The translations under genes were made by a program, and so were the position numbers. From Verticiella sediminum (lineage in GTDB: Bacteria > Pseudomonadota > Gammaproteobacteria > Burkholderiales > Burkholderiaceae_B): a stretch of 64,000 nt of DNA. Positions 25,168 to 33,431 of the stretch are shown here, piece by piece (within the stretch, counting starts at the first letter, position 1; each line of letters opens with the position of its first letter). The DNA lies in contig NZ_VLTJ01000001.1 of assembly GCF_007558815.1 (NCBI RefSeq), positions 84,401 through 148,400 on the forward strand. Direction: 5' to 3'. Below the pieces are notes generated by a model. That model had not been told where the DNA came from, searched no databases, and worked only from the letters and a program-made list of their open reading frames with translations.

Positions 25168-26136
25168 TCAATCGATACGTGCGCCGGAGGCGTCCACGAC
25201 TGCCGCCCATTTACGAATTTCATCGTCGATCAGGCGGCGATAGTCCTCGGAAGGCGCTGTCCGGATTTCGAATCCCGCATCGGACAGTGTGCGTTTGACG
25301 CTTTCCCCATCGAGAATCGCCGACGTATCGCGGTAAAGCTTTTCAACGACGTCGGCTGGCGTAGCCGCCGGCACGACCAGGCCGATATAACCGCTGGCCT
25401 CATAGCCGGGAACGCCGGCTTCGTGCAGCGTCGGGACGTCCGGCAGTTGGGCGATACGGTTCTTGCCGCTGACGCCCAGGGCTTTCACGCTGCCGCTCTT
25501 GATGTGCCCCATGACGGCCGGCGCCGTGCCGAAGGAAATCTGCACATGATCCGCCAGCAGATCGTTCATGGCGGGCGCAGCGCCCTTGTACGGGACATGG
25601 GTCATGGACGTGCCGGTCATATGCTTGAAGAGTTCGGCTGCCAGATGCGGCTGCGACCCATTGCCGGAGGAGCTGTAGCTGTATTTGTCCGGATTCGATT
25701 TGAGAAGCCGGATGAGACCGTCGACGTCCGACACCGCAAGCCGATGGTTCGTGATCAGTATCTGGCTGGTTTCTCCGATCAGAACGACCGGGAGAAAATC
25801 CCGGCGCATATCGTAATTGAGCTGGGGATACAAGCTGTGGTTGATGCTGTTGGCCGTTGAGGCCAGCAGAAGGGTGTAACCGTCGGCGGTCGACTTGGCG
25901 ACATACTCGGCGGCAATGTTGGACCCTGCGCCCGGCTTGTTCTCGACCACGACGGGTTGGCCCCATGTCTGCGTCAATTTCGCGCCCAGCGTGCGCGCCA
26001 GCAGATCCGCGCCGCCTCCTGCCGAGAAAGGCACGATGATGTGTACGGCTCGTGTTGGAAACTCGACGGGCTGGGCGCCGGCCACCGACGCCGTGGCGCC
26101 GATGAGTATCGACAGGATCAGATGTGCTGCCTTCAC
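25168..26136 (-). CDS. Bug/TctC-family tripartite tricarboxylate receptor (2)
   Basis: This is a 322-residue periplasmic receptor. The signal peptide ends near ASVAGAQP. Motifs are FPTRAVHIIVPFSAGGGADLLARTLG, GQPVVVENKPGAGSNIAAEYVAKS, DGYTLLLASTANSINHSLYPQLNYD, MTHVPYKGAAPAMNDLLADHVQISF and SVKALGVSGKNRIAQLPDVPTLHEAGVPGYEAS. It lies 41 bases upstream of another, clearly different receptor of the family; two receptors in one operon suggest two related ligands or a receptor pair. No membrane components are encoded nearby. Confidence 0.92.
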   Translation of the reverse strand: MKAAHLILSILIGATASVAGAQPVEFPTRAVHIIVPFSAGGGADLLARTLGAKLTQTWGQPVVVENKPGAGSNIAAEYVAKSTADGYTLLLASTANSINHSLYPQLNYDMRRDFLPVVLIGETSQILITNHRLAVSDVDGLIRLLKSNPDKYSYSSSGNGSQPHLAAELFKHMTGTSMTHVPYKGAAPAMNDLLADHVQISFGTAPAVMGHIKSGSVKALGVSGKNRIAQLPDVPTLHEAGVPGYEASGYIGLVVPAATPADVVEKLYRDTSAILDGESVKRTLSDAGFEIRTAPSEDYRRLIDDEIRKWAAVVDASGARID

Positions 26137-26172
26137 GCTTGTCTCCCTGAATTTTTATTTTTTTCAGCGGCG

Positions 26173-26868
26173 TCATGGCGGGAGCCGGCCTTCCTTCAGC
26201 CGCCGCTGCATGCCTCTGAACGCGGCGATATTGCTGCTCAGCAAAGGCTTGCCCGTCGCGGATTCGATGCTGTCCACGACGTCCAGCGTGAAGAGATTGG
26301 AACAGCTCAGGAAGATCGCCTCGGCATCGGGCGGACAAGCTTCGATGGTCTGCTGCGCGATCTCTTGCGCGGATTTCCTGCCATGTGCCGCATCGCCCAG
26401 CGCCGTCAATGCCAAGATCTCGAATCCCGCGGCTTCGAAATAGGCACGCAGCCGCTGGTTCACCCAGTCCTCATAGGGGGTGGCCACGGCGATCCTGCGA
26501 GCGCCGAGGTGCGAGAACTCGCTCAGCACCGCCGCGGACGAGGTCAGCGTCGGGATGCCGCAGTGGGCAGTCAGCGCCTCCGCGAACGCCTGGTCTTCCT
26601 GGGGCGTCTTCAGGAAACCGCTTCCTGTGCAGCCAAAGCAGACGACGTCGGGCTGCGCGTGCGCCAACACCTCGATGGCGGTAAAAGCCTCCCGGCTCAG
26701 GCGCGTGAGGTTTTCGACCGTGTCGGCCTGATACGCGATTCGCGCCGTATGCACCGAATACTGCCCGGCGCAGAGCCGCTGCAGCTCGTATTCCATGGCA
26801 GTGTTCCATGACGGGACGATCAACCCCAGCCTGGCAGCCCATGGCGAAGCTCGAGAGGCCGGATTCAT
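26173..26868 (-). CDS. Maleate isomerase / Asp-Glu racemase superfamily protein
   Basis: This 231-residue cytosolic enzyme has two half-domains, each with a catalytic cysteine typical of maleate cis-trans isomerase and arylmalonate decarboxylase: C80 in VVCFGCTGSGFL and C189 in AIFLSCSNLFTLDVV. The N-terminal LGLIVPSWNTAMEYELQRL matches the maleate isomerase start (conserved asparagine N22). Reaction options are cis-trans isomerisation of a dienoic diacid, racemisation or decarboxylation. The ATG overlaps the amidohydrolase stop (ATGA). Neighbouring LigI-like lactonase and HpaI aldolase genes favour a role in ring-fission diacid metabolism; this is inference. Confidence 0.8.
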   Translation of the reverse strand: MNPASRASPWAARLGLIVPSWNTAMEYELQRLCAGQYSVHTARIAYQADTVENLTRLSREAFTAIEVLAHAQPDVVCFGCTGSGFLKTPQEDQAFAEALTAHCGIPTLTSSAAVLSEFSHLGARRIAVATPYEDWVNQRLRAYFEAAGFEILALTALGDAAHGRKSAQEIAQQTIEACPPDAEAIFLSCSNLFTLDVVDSIESATGKPLLSSNIAAFRGMQRRLKEGRLPP

Positions 26869-27743
26869 GCGCGGAACAGCCGGGCCGGGTTGTCAGCCAG
26901 AATGGCGTTGCGCACGCTCTCATCGGGAACCCAGTCGCCCAGCAGGTTGAGCAGGCCACCCGTGTCCATCTGGCCGTGGGGAATGTGGGGCCAGTCGCTG
27001 CCCCAGATCACGCGGGACGGCGCCGCGGCCACCAGCGCCCTGGCCAGGGGCTTGAGTCGGTCGAAGTTGCCATCCTTGGCCAGTCGGTAGGGGCCCGACA
27101 GCTTGAGCCATCCGGACCCTTCTGCCACGACCCGAACCAGGCGATCGAAGTCCTGGGTGGTGAGGCCGTCGCTCTCGAGCATGTAGCCCATGTGATCGAT
27201 GACGAAATCGGTCTCCAACCGGGCGAGAAAGGGCAGCAGATCCCGGACCAGCCAGCCCGGCGTGTAGAACTGAACATGCCATCCCAGCGGCTGCACGCGT
27301 TCGATGGAGCGCGTGATATATGCCTGGATGTCCTCGAGTTTCCAGTTCGAGCGCAGGAACAGGTCCAGCCGCAGCCCGCGCACGCCCGATTCGTGCATCG
27401 CCCGCAGCGCCTCGTCCGTGACGGACTCTTCCACCATGGCCACCCCGCGCGCGGTCGGGCCGGCCGCCTCGAGGGCATCCAGCATGCAGCGATTGTCCGT
27501 TCCATAGAAGCTGGGCTGGACGATGACGAATCGCCGGATGCCCAGTTGTCGAGTCATCGCCTGCAGTTGCGCCAACGTCCCTTCAGGCAGGGTGTAGTGC
27601 GGATGGGGAACCCTGGGATAGGTCGTTTCGGGGCCGAACACATGGACGTGGGTGTCCCAACTGCCGTCCGGCATCTTGAATGTCGGCGCGCTCAATGTGT
27701 GGGCGGCGCACATGGGTTCGGGGATGAGAATGTCGTCGGCCAT
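26865..27743 (-). CDS. Amidohydrolase family protein (2-pyrone-4,6-dicarboxylate lactonase-like)
   Basis: This 292-residue TIM-barrel amidohydrolase has active-site histidines in WDTHVHVFGP near residues 29-38, FVIVQPSFYGTDN, GVRGLRLDLF, a histidine in FVIDHMGYM, and the final aspartate in VIWGSDWPHIP. The pattern is closest to the LigI/PDC lactonase group, which hydrolyses pyrone or dicarboxylate lactones, often without metal. The lactone substrate is unproven. It sits 4 bases after the aldolase gene and overlaps the isomerase-like gene, so the three are translationally linked. Confidence 0.82.
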   Translation of the reverse strand: MADDILIPEPMCAAHTLSAPTFKMPDGSWDTHVHVFGPETTYPRVPHPHYTLPEGTLAQLQAMTRQLGIRRFVIVQPSFYGTDNRCMLDALEAAGPTARGVAMVEESVTDEALRAMHESGVRGLRLDLFLRSNWKLEDIQAYITRSIERVQPLGWHVQFYTPGWLVRDLLPFLARLETDFVIDHMGYMLESDGLTTQDFDRLVRVVAEGSGWLKLSGPYRLAKDGNFDRLKPLARALVAAAPSRVIWGSDWPHIPHGQMDTGGLLNLLGDWVPDESVRNAILADNPARLFRA

Positions 27744-27747
27744 GATG

Positions 27748-28563
27748 CTAGGACTCGAGTGTGGAAAGCGCAGCGCTCAGACGCTCTTGGCAGGCGCCGA
27801 GCAGGATGTCGGTGTCGATGCCCGTGAACAGGAACGGCGCGGCGCCCATGCGGATCAGCTCGGCGCTGTACGCCGGGTCCGGAACACCGCCGATGGTCAG
27901 CAATTTGCCCCGGCGCCGGCAGGCCGCAATCGCCGCCTCATGGGCCTGGCGCACACGGGGATGCCTGAAATCGCCGGGCACGCCCATTTCCGCGGCGAGA
28001 TCGTTGGTGCCGATGCTGATCATGTCGACACCGGGGACCGCCGCCATCGCGTCCATGTTCTCGATGCCCAGCGGCGTCTCGATCAATACATTGAGCACAG
28101 TCAGTCGATTCATGGCCGCGTTCAGCGATGCCGCATCGACCCGCCTCATCTCCAGTTGCGGCAGGCTGCCGATGGCGGATCGGCTTCCCATCGGGGGGAA
28201 CTTGCAGGCCTGCACGAGATCCTCGGCCTGGGCGACGGTTTCGATGCGAGGCGCGATGATGCCCACCGCTCCGCCGTCCAGCAGGCGCCCGATGACGCCG
28301 TATTCCCGCTCCGGAATGCGGACGAACGGGACGAGTTGCTGGTCGAGCGCTGCATTGCACAGCACCGAGGCCGTATCCAGCGACATGCTGCTGTGTTCGA
28401 GATCCATCCACACCGCATGGTGGCCCGTGGCCTTGGCAATGCGGATGATGTCCGGGGTCCTGGAGCAGCGGATGCCGAGGGCTGCGACCGGCTGGCCGTC
28501 GTTCAATCGCTCCACCACGCTGTTGCGAGCCTTCAGGTTCAGCCAGTCCGCGTCCATCGCCAT
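27748..28563 (-). CDS. HpcH/HpaI aldolase/citrate lyase family protein
   Basis: This 271-residue class II (metal-dependent) pyruvate aldolase has the catalytic elements VWMDLEHSSMSL (Asp/His), FVRIPEREYGVIGRLLDGGAVGIIAPRIET (Arg and the 'GA.GI..P.i.t' strand), GSRSAIG, VLIETPLGIENMDA (metal Glu) and MISIGTNDLA (metal Asp). Such enzymes cleave 4-hydroxy-2-oxoacids to pyruvate and an aldehyde or oxoacid. The ATG at 28563 is 6 bases after AGGAG; upstream in-frame residues do not match the family. It is the first gene of the leftward operon facing the LysR regulator. Confidence 0.88.
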   Translation of the reverse strand: MAMDADWLNLKARNSVVERLNDGQPVAALGIRCSRTPDIIRIAKATGHHAVWMDLEHSSMSLDTASVLCNAALDQQLVPFVRIPEREYGVIGRLLDGGAVGIIAPRIETVAQAEDLVQACKFPPMGSRSAIGSLPQLEMRRVDAASLNAAMNRLTVLNVLIETPLGIENMDAMAAVPGVDMISIGTNDLAAEMGVPGDFRHPRVRQAHEAAIAACRRRGKLLTIGGVPDPAYSAELIRMGAAPFLFTGIDTDILLGACQERLSAALSTLES

Positions 28564-28680
28564 GAAATCTCCTGTCCACTCCAATATCGGCACGCTTCGA
28601 TCGGCGTTCGGAGCAAGTGTAGGCAGGGGCTCGTATACTCTCAAATACTAAATAAATGGCATAACCTATATCTTCAGGAT
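28564..28680. promoter_or_regulatory. Divergent LysR/aldolase-operon control region
   Basis: This 117-base gap has an AT-rich core (TATACTCTCAAATACTAAAT, 28634-28653) and an inverted repeat ATATC/GATAT just before the LysR ATG. AT-rich interrupted dyads in such gaps commonly bind LysR proteins (T-N11-A). No single site can be fixed by eye. Confidence 0.45.
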
Positions 28681-29580
28681 ATGGATCTACGGCATCTTCG
28701 GTATTTCGTCGCGGTGGCGGAGGAGTTGAGCTTCAGCCGCGCAGCGCAACGCCTGCACATGGCGCAGCCTCCCCTGAGCGTGCAGATCCGGGCTCTCGAA
28801 GAGGAACTGGGGGCGTCGCTTTTCGAACGTACCAGCCGACGGATCTACCTCACGCAGGCGGGGCGGGCGTTCCTGGTCGTCGCGCGCGACGTGCTCGAGC
28901 GCGCCAACACGGCCAGGACACAGGCCCGCAAGGCCGCCGAAGGCATCATCGGCGAACTCGTTCTGGGCTATACGGCTTCATCCATGTTCAATGTCGTGCT
29001 GCCGCGAGCCATCCGGCTTTTCCAGCACAGGCATCCTGAAGCGATCCTGAGCTACCGCGAGATGGGATCGAACGCCCAGATCGACGCACTGGAACGACGC
29101 CAGATCGACCTGGGGCTCTTGAGAAGGCCCGAAATTCCGATCCCGGCGGAGATACGCATCGAACCCTGGTACGTCTCTCCCCTGATCGTTGCCTTGCCGG
29201 CCGATCATCCCCTGGCGCGCCAGTCCGTTCTGTCCGTTGCGGACTTGAAAGCGGAACGTTTCATTGCTTACCCAAGGGATGCCGGCATCGGCCTTTACTG
29301 GCGCGTGATAGCACTGTGCCGCGCATCGGGGTTCAGCCCTCACATCGAACGAGAGGTCCAGGAGTCAGCGTCGATTGTCAGCCTGGTCGCGGCGGGGGCG
29401 GGTGTGTCCATCGTACCCAGCGATTTCTCTTGCATCCAGCTACCCGGGGTGGCTTATCGCGAGCTGAAAGACGAACTGGCATCGTCCACGCTGTACATGG
29501 CGTTTCGTCTCGAGAACCAGGACCTGCCGCTGCAGAACTTCGTTCGGCTGTTGCGAGACTTGACCGCAGCCATGCCGTAG
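28681..29580 (+). CDS. LysR-family transcriptional regulator (1)
   Basis: This 299-residue regulator has an N-terminal winged HTH at residues 1-60 (MDLRHLRYFVAVAEELSFSRAAQRLHMAQPPLSVQIRALEEELG) and an effector domain (residues 90-295) starting GELVLGYTASSMFNVVLP. The RHLRYFVAVAEE / LHMAQPPLS form places it in the CbnR/BenM/CatM-like group, which often governs aromatic ring-fission genes and binds muconate-like acids. It is divergent from the aldolase-lactonase-isomerase-Bug operon, which it most likely activates. Confidence 0.9.
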   Translation: MDLRHLRYFVAVAEELSFSRAAQRLHMAQPPLSVQIRALEEELGASLFERTSRRIYLTQAGRAFLVVARDVLERANTARTQARKAAEGIIGELVLGYTASSMFNVVLPRAIRLFQHRHPEAILSYREMGSNAQIDALERRQIDLGLLRRPEIPIPAEIRIEPWYVSPLIVALPADHPLARQSVLSVADLKAERFIAYPRDAGIGLYWRVIALCRASGFSPHIEREVQESASIVSLVAAGAGVSIVPSDFSCIQLPGVAYRELKDELASSTLYMAFRLENQDLPLQNFVRLLRDLTAAMP

Positions 29581-29583
29581 CGA

Positions 29584-30564
29584 TCACTCCAGAAGCCGGC
29601 GGGCGCGCTGGCGAGCGCTCTCGTATTCCTCGCGTGTGCGCGCCATCAGCCCGGCGACCGTGTCGACGCCGTCGATACCCGAGACGGAATGCCCGGCGCT
29701 CCAGATGTCCTTCCAGCGCTTGGGCCCTTCCTGGCCTTGCCCGCCGCCATACTTGCGCCTGGCGATCTCCTCGCTGTTCAGTTCCTCCAGGTTGGCCGGG
29801 TCCAGCCCCGCCGCGACGACGGACGGCCGCAGCATGTTCGCGTCCAGGCCGGTGAAGGCCCGGGTGAGCATGACGTCGTCCAGGCGGCTTTCCACCAGCA
29901 TTGCCTTGTAGGCCTCGGCGGCCATGCTCTCGCGGGTGGCGATGAAGCGCGTGCCCATGTAGCCCAGGTCGCAGCCCGCCACCTGGGCGGCGAGCAGCGC
30001 GGCGCCGTCCGACATGCCGCCCGCCATGACCAGCGGGCCATCGAAGAACGCCCGCACCGCCCGGACGAACGCGAAACCGTTGGCCCAGCCAGTCTGGCCG
30101 CCGGCGCCCGCAGTGAGCAGGATGAGGCCGTCGGCGCCCGCACGCAGGGCTTTTTCCGCATGTTCGATGGAGGCGACGTCGGCGAAGACCAGGCAGCCGA
30201 TATCGTGCAAGGGCTGCACCACGGGCGCGGGCGAGCCCACGCTGGTGATCACCATCTCCACCCCGTGCCGGAGCAGGCAGGCGAGGTCGTCCTTCAGGCG
30301 GGCCTGACGCATGATCAGGTTGGGACAATAGGGCGGCAGCGCCTCGATGCCCGCGCCCAGGCGCTTGATCTGCGCGACCCAGTCGTCCAGCTCCTCCACC
30401 GAGCGCGCGTTGGCCGTCGGAAAGGCGCCGACGGCGCCCTGCGCGCGCACCGCGGCCACCAGTGCCGGCCCCGAGACGCGCAGCATCGGCGCGACGATGA
30501 CAGGCAGCCGCATGCGCGCCTGGATCTCGACAAACCGGGTTCTCACATCGACGCTACGATCCAT
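29584..30564 (-). CDS. Nitronate monooxygenase-family FMN protein
   Basis: This 326-residue TIM-barrel FMN enzyme of the nitronate monooxygenase/2-nitropropane dioxygenase family has LPVIVAPMLRVSGPALVAAVRAQGAVGAFPTANA, EMVITSVGSP, GADGLILLTAGAGGQTGWANGF (phosphate-binding), FDGPLVMAGGMSDGAALLAA and GCDLGYMGTRFIATRES. Besides nitronates, family members include enoyl-reductase-like and uncharacterised flavoproteins. The ATG at 30564 follows a strong GGAGGAGG. It is last in the leftward acyl-CoA cluster, convergent with LysR (3-base gap). Confidence 0.88.
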   Translation of the reverse strand: MDRSVDVRTRFVEIQARMRLPVIVAPMLRVSGPALVAAVRAQGAVGAFPTANARSVEELDDWVAQIKRLGAGIEALPPYCPNLIMRQARLKDDLACLLRHGVEMVITSVGSPAPVVQPLHDIGCLVFADVASIEHAEKALRAGADGLILLTAGAGGQTGWANGFAFVRAVRAFFDGPLVMAGGMSDGAALLAAQVAGCDLGYMGTRFIATRESMAAEAYKAMLVESRLDDVMLTRAFTGLDANMLRPSVVAAGLDPANLEELNSEEIARRKYGGGQGQEGPKRWKDIWSAGHSVSGIDGVDTVAGLMARTREEYESARQRARRLLE

Positions 30565-30662
30565 CGTTTCTACCTCCTCCTCGGGTGCCTGCACCCTGCC
30601 TGGGGCCCTGCTGCGTGGGACGACACGGACGCGCCATGCGCCCGTCCGCCACGCGGGCCCGC

Positions 30663-31628
30663 TCAGATCTCGCCCAATTCCCGCACCAGCGTACGATAGC
30701 GCTCGGTGTCGCGCACGATGAGTTCGTGCAGCTCCGTACCCGAGCCGCCCACGGTCTCGCCGGCGCCCTGCTTGGCGGTGTACTGGGTGAAGGCGTCGCT
30801 GTGCACGGCCTTGCGCAACGCAGCCTCCAGCGCCGCTATGCGGTCTTCCGGCGTGTCGGCGCGCACGCCGAAGCCGATCCAGACGTACAGGCTGTAGTCC
30901 GGCAGCCCGCTCTCGCGCACCGTGGGAATCTGCGGCGCCTTGGGATGGCGTTCGACGCCGGTGACGGCGAGCGCCTTGATCTTGCCCTGCTCGATCAGCG
31001 GCAGCGCCCCGCCCAGGTCGATCAACATGGCGTCCACGCTGCGGCCGATCACATCGTTGACCGCCTGCGAGGGCGCGTTGTAGGGGACGTGGTTGAACGC
31101 GACGCCGGCCTGCCGTTCCAGCGCGCGGTTGCCGAGGCGGTAGTGGTGGCCACCGTAGCTCGCGATGGACACCTCGCCCGGCCTGGCTTTGGCGGCGGCC
31201 AGCAGCGACTGCAGGTCGTCGTAGGGTGCGTTCGCCCCCACCACCAGCGCCGCCTGGCCGCGCGTGACCTGGGTGAGCGGGCGGATCGCCTGCGGGTCGT
31301 AGGGCAGCTTGGCATTGACCACCGGGTTGATCACCATGCTGGAGGGCGTCAGCAGCAGCACGGTGTAGCCGTCTGCCGGCGCGTTGAGCAGGGCCTGCAC
31401 GCCGATCAGCGTGTCGGCGCCGGGCTTGTTCTCCACGACCACCGGCGTGCGCAGATCGCGCGCGACGGCCTCGCCCACCACCCGGGTGGCCGTGTCCGCG
31501 CCGGTGCCCGGCCCGACGGGCACGATGATCGACAGGGCACGCGAGGGAAACGTCTCCGCCCGCGCGCCGGACACGCCGGCAGCCACTGCCACGCCTAGCG
31601 CCAGGCTCAACCAGAATGCACGCTTCAT
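30663..31628 (-). CDS. Bug/TctC-family tripartite tricarboxylate receptor (3)
   Basis: This 321-residue periplasmic receptor has a signal peptide ending near GVSGARAETFP. Motifs are FPSRALSIIVPVGPGTGADTATRVVG, TPVVVENKPGADTLIGVQALLNAPADGYTVLLLTPSSMVINPVV, FNHVPYNAPSQAVNDVIGRSVDAMLIDLGG and KIKALAVTGVERHPKAPQIPTVRESGLPDYS. The start at 31628 follows CTGGAGA. It is embedded at the tail of an acyl-CoA degradation cluster, so its ligand may be the carboxylic acid activated by the AMP-ligase upstream. No tctAB in the window. Confidence 0.92.
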   Translation of the reverse strand: MKRAFWLSLALGVAVAAGVSGARAETFPSRALSIIVPVGPGTGADTATRVVGEAVARDLRTPVVVENKPGADTLIGVQALLNAPADGYTVLLLTPSSMVINPVVNAKLPYDPQAIRPLTQVTRGQAALVVGANAPYDDLQSLLAAAKARPGEVSIASYGGHHYRLGNRALERQAGVAFNHVPYNAPSQAVNDVIGRSVDAMLIDLGGALPLIEQGKIKALAVTGVERHPKAPQIPTVRESGLPDYSLYVWIGFGVRADTPEDRIAALEAALRKAVHSDAFTQYTAKQGAGETVGGSGTELHELIVRDTERYRTLVRELGEI

Positions 31629-31857
31629 GGGTGTCTCCAGGGGCGCTGCGGCGCCCTCTCTATGCTGCTGTTGTGGTGCCCCGGACGGCGTCCAGGGCAC
31701 CATTGCCGCGCCACGGTACGGGGCGGGACCGTCATGCCGCCGCCATCCGCACCATGTCGCCCGTGGCGCACGACCTTGCTTGCCGGGGCAGCAGGCCGAC
31801 ATGCCCCGGCCGTCTCGGCACGCATCCCGCATCGCACGGGATGCATGTCCAGACATC
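31629..31857. other. Gap with hairpin upstream of Bug receptor 3
   Basis: No gene. Close to the Bug gene a perfect hairpin GGGCGC (31641-31646) / GCGCCC (31651-31656) with a TGCG loop sits just before its ribosome-binding site, and could affect translation or terminate read-through from the enoyl-CoA hydratase gene. Several other short GC palindromes occur. Confidence 0.4.
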
Positions 31858-32631
31858 CTAGCGCCCCTGCCAGACCGGCTTGCGCTTCTCCACGAAAGCC
31901 TTGAGCCCTTCCTTGCGATCTTCCGACTCGAACGCGACGTTGGCGATCGCCCGTTGCTGCTCCCAGGCCTCGGCTTCGGTCCAGTTGGCGGCCTGGAAAA
32001 CGATCTCCTTGGCCGCCGCCAGGCCGGTCGGGCCGTTGGCCATCAGCCGGTCCGCCAGCGCGAGCGCTTCGGCCAGGGCCTGGCCGGGCTCGACGAGCCG
32101 GTTGACCAGCCCCAGCGCCGCGAAGTAGTCGGCCGTCTTCAATTCGCCGGTGAGCGCCAGCTCCATGGCGATGTGGTACGGAATCCGCCTGGGCAGCCGG
32201 AAGAGCCCGCCGCCCACCGCCACCAGGTTGTGGCGCACCTCCGGCAGGCCCATGCGCGCGTCCTTGGCCGCGACGATGAGATCGCAGGACAGGCACAGCT
32301 CCAGCCCGCCGCCCACGGCCACGCCCTCGACCGCGGCGATCAGCGGCTTGCGCGGCGGCCGCTTGAACACGCCGAAGCCGCCACGCGCAGGCGACTGGCG
32401 CAGCGCGCCCGAGGCCGCCGCCTTCAGATCCGCGCCGGCCGAGAAGGCGCCCCCCGCGCCGGTGACGATGCCCACGAAAAGCTCGTCCTCGGCATCGAGC
32501 CGGTCCATGGCGGCGTTCAGCTCGAAGGCCGTCTGGTTATCGCAGGCATTCTTCACTTCCGGGCGGTCGATCGTGGCGATGAGCACGTGGCCGCGCCGCT
32601 CCACCCGCACCCGCGGTTTGTCGTCGGACAT
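31858..32631 (-). CDS. Enoyl-CoA hydratase/isomerase (crotonase) family protein
   Basis: This 257-residue crotonase-fold enzyme has the oxyanion-hole segment GAGGAFSAGADLKAAAS and the active-site region KPLIAAVEGVAVGGGLELCLSCDLIVAAKDARMGLPEVRHNLVAVGGG, with both candidate catalytic glutamates (in GGLEL and GLPEV). The C-terminal AFVEKRKPVWQGR is typical. It hydrates 2-enoyl-CoA in beta-oxidation of the pathway that starts with the AMP-ligase and acyl-CoA dehydrogenase of this operon. The start is 10 bases after the (frameshifted) SDR end. Confidence 0.92.
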   Translation of the reverse strand: MSDDKPRVRVERRGHVLIATIDRPEVKNACDNQTAFELNAAMDRLDAEDELFVGIVTGAGGAFSAGADLKAAASGALRQSPARGGFGVFKRPPRKPLIAAVEGVAVGGGLELCLSCDLIVAAKDARMGLPEVRHNLVAVGGGLFRLPRRIPYHIAMELALTGELKTADYFAALGLVNRLVEPGQALAEALALADRLMANGPTGLAAAKEIVFQAANWTEAEAWEQQRAIANVAFESEDRKEGLKAFVEKRKPVWQGR

Positions 32632-32641
32632 GATGTTCTCC

Positions 32642-33431
32642 TCAGAGCGCGAACGAGAAGCCGCCGTTGACCGGATACGTCTGGCCGGTGATCCAGCTAC
32701 TCGCGCCGGAGGCCAGGAACAGCACCATGTTCGCCACGTCGGCGGGCTCGCCCGGGCGGCGGATCACGTAGTTCGACAGCATCTTCTTGGTGCGCTCGGG
32801 GTTGGCTTCCAGCCGCGCCTTGATCGCCGGGGTGGCGGTGGCGGCGATGGCCACGCAGTTCGCGGTGACGTTGTAGCGGCCCAGGGTGCGCGCGATGGCG
32901 CGCGTGAAGCCGGCGGCGCCCGCCTTGGCGCCGGAATACACCTCCAGCCCGCTCTCGCCGGCGCGTCCGGCATCGGAGATCACGGTGATGATGCGTCCGG
33001 CGCCCCGCTCGATCAGGCCGGGAACGACGGCGGCCGTGCAGTTGATCACCCCGTACAGGTTGACGCCGATGAAGCTGTTCCACGCCTCGGGGCCGGTCTC
33101 CCAGAAGGGCTTGCGCGCGTCCGGGTCCGGATTGGCGCCCGCGTTGCCGGCGTTGTTGACCAGGATGTCGACCTTGCCGAACTGCGCCTCGGCCTTGGCC
33201 ACCATGGCCTTGACCGCGTCGAAGCTGGTGACGTCGGCCTGCACGGCGATCGCCTTGCCGCCCGCCTTCTCGACTTCGGCGGCAACCGCTTCCGCGCGCT
33301 CCTGGAAGTAGTCGTTCACGACCACACCCGCCGCGCCGTGGGCCGCCCTGCAGCGCCACCTGGCGGCCCACGCCCTGGCCGGCGCCCGTGACGAGGGCCA
33401 CGCGGCCGCTCAGATCCAGAATCTCGCTCAT
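32642..33431 (-). pseudogene. SDR family oxidoreductase, interrupted by a frameshift
   Basis: The start (ATG at 33431, overlapping the ligase stop as ATGA) reads MSEILDLSGRVALVTGAGQGVGRQVALQ, a normal Rossmann TGxxxGxG N-terminus. The rest of the family sequence (AAHGAAGVVVNDYFQERAEAVAAEV, ILVNNAG, catalytic YSGAKAG, ITGQTYPVNGGF) continues in another frame down to 32642. The break is near 33346-33352 at CTGCAGGGCGGCC: either one base gained, or two lost from a codon before GCGGCCCAC. Typical relatives have one residue (Leu/Phe) there. A 3-hydroxyacyl-CoA dehydrogenase-like role would fit the operon. It is a real inactivation or a sequencing error. Confidence 0.8.
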
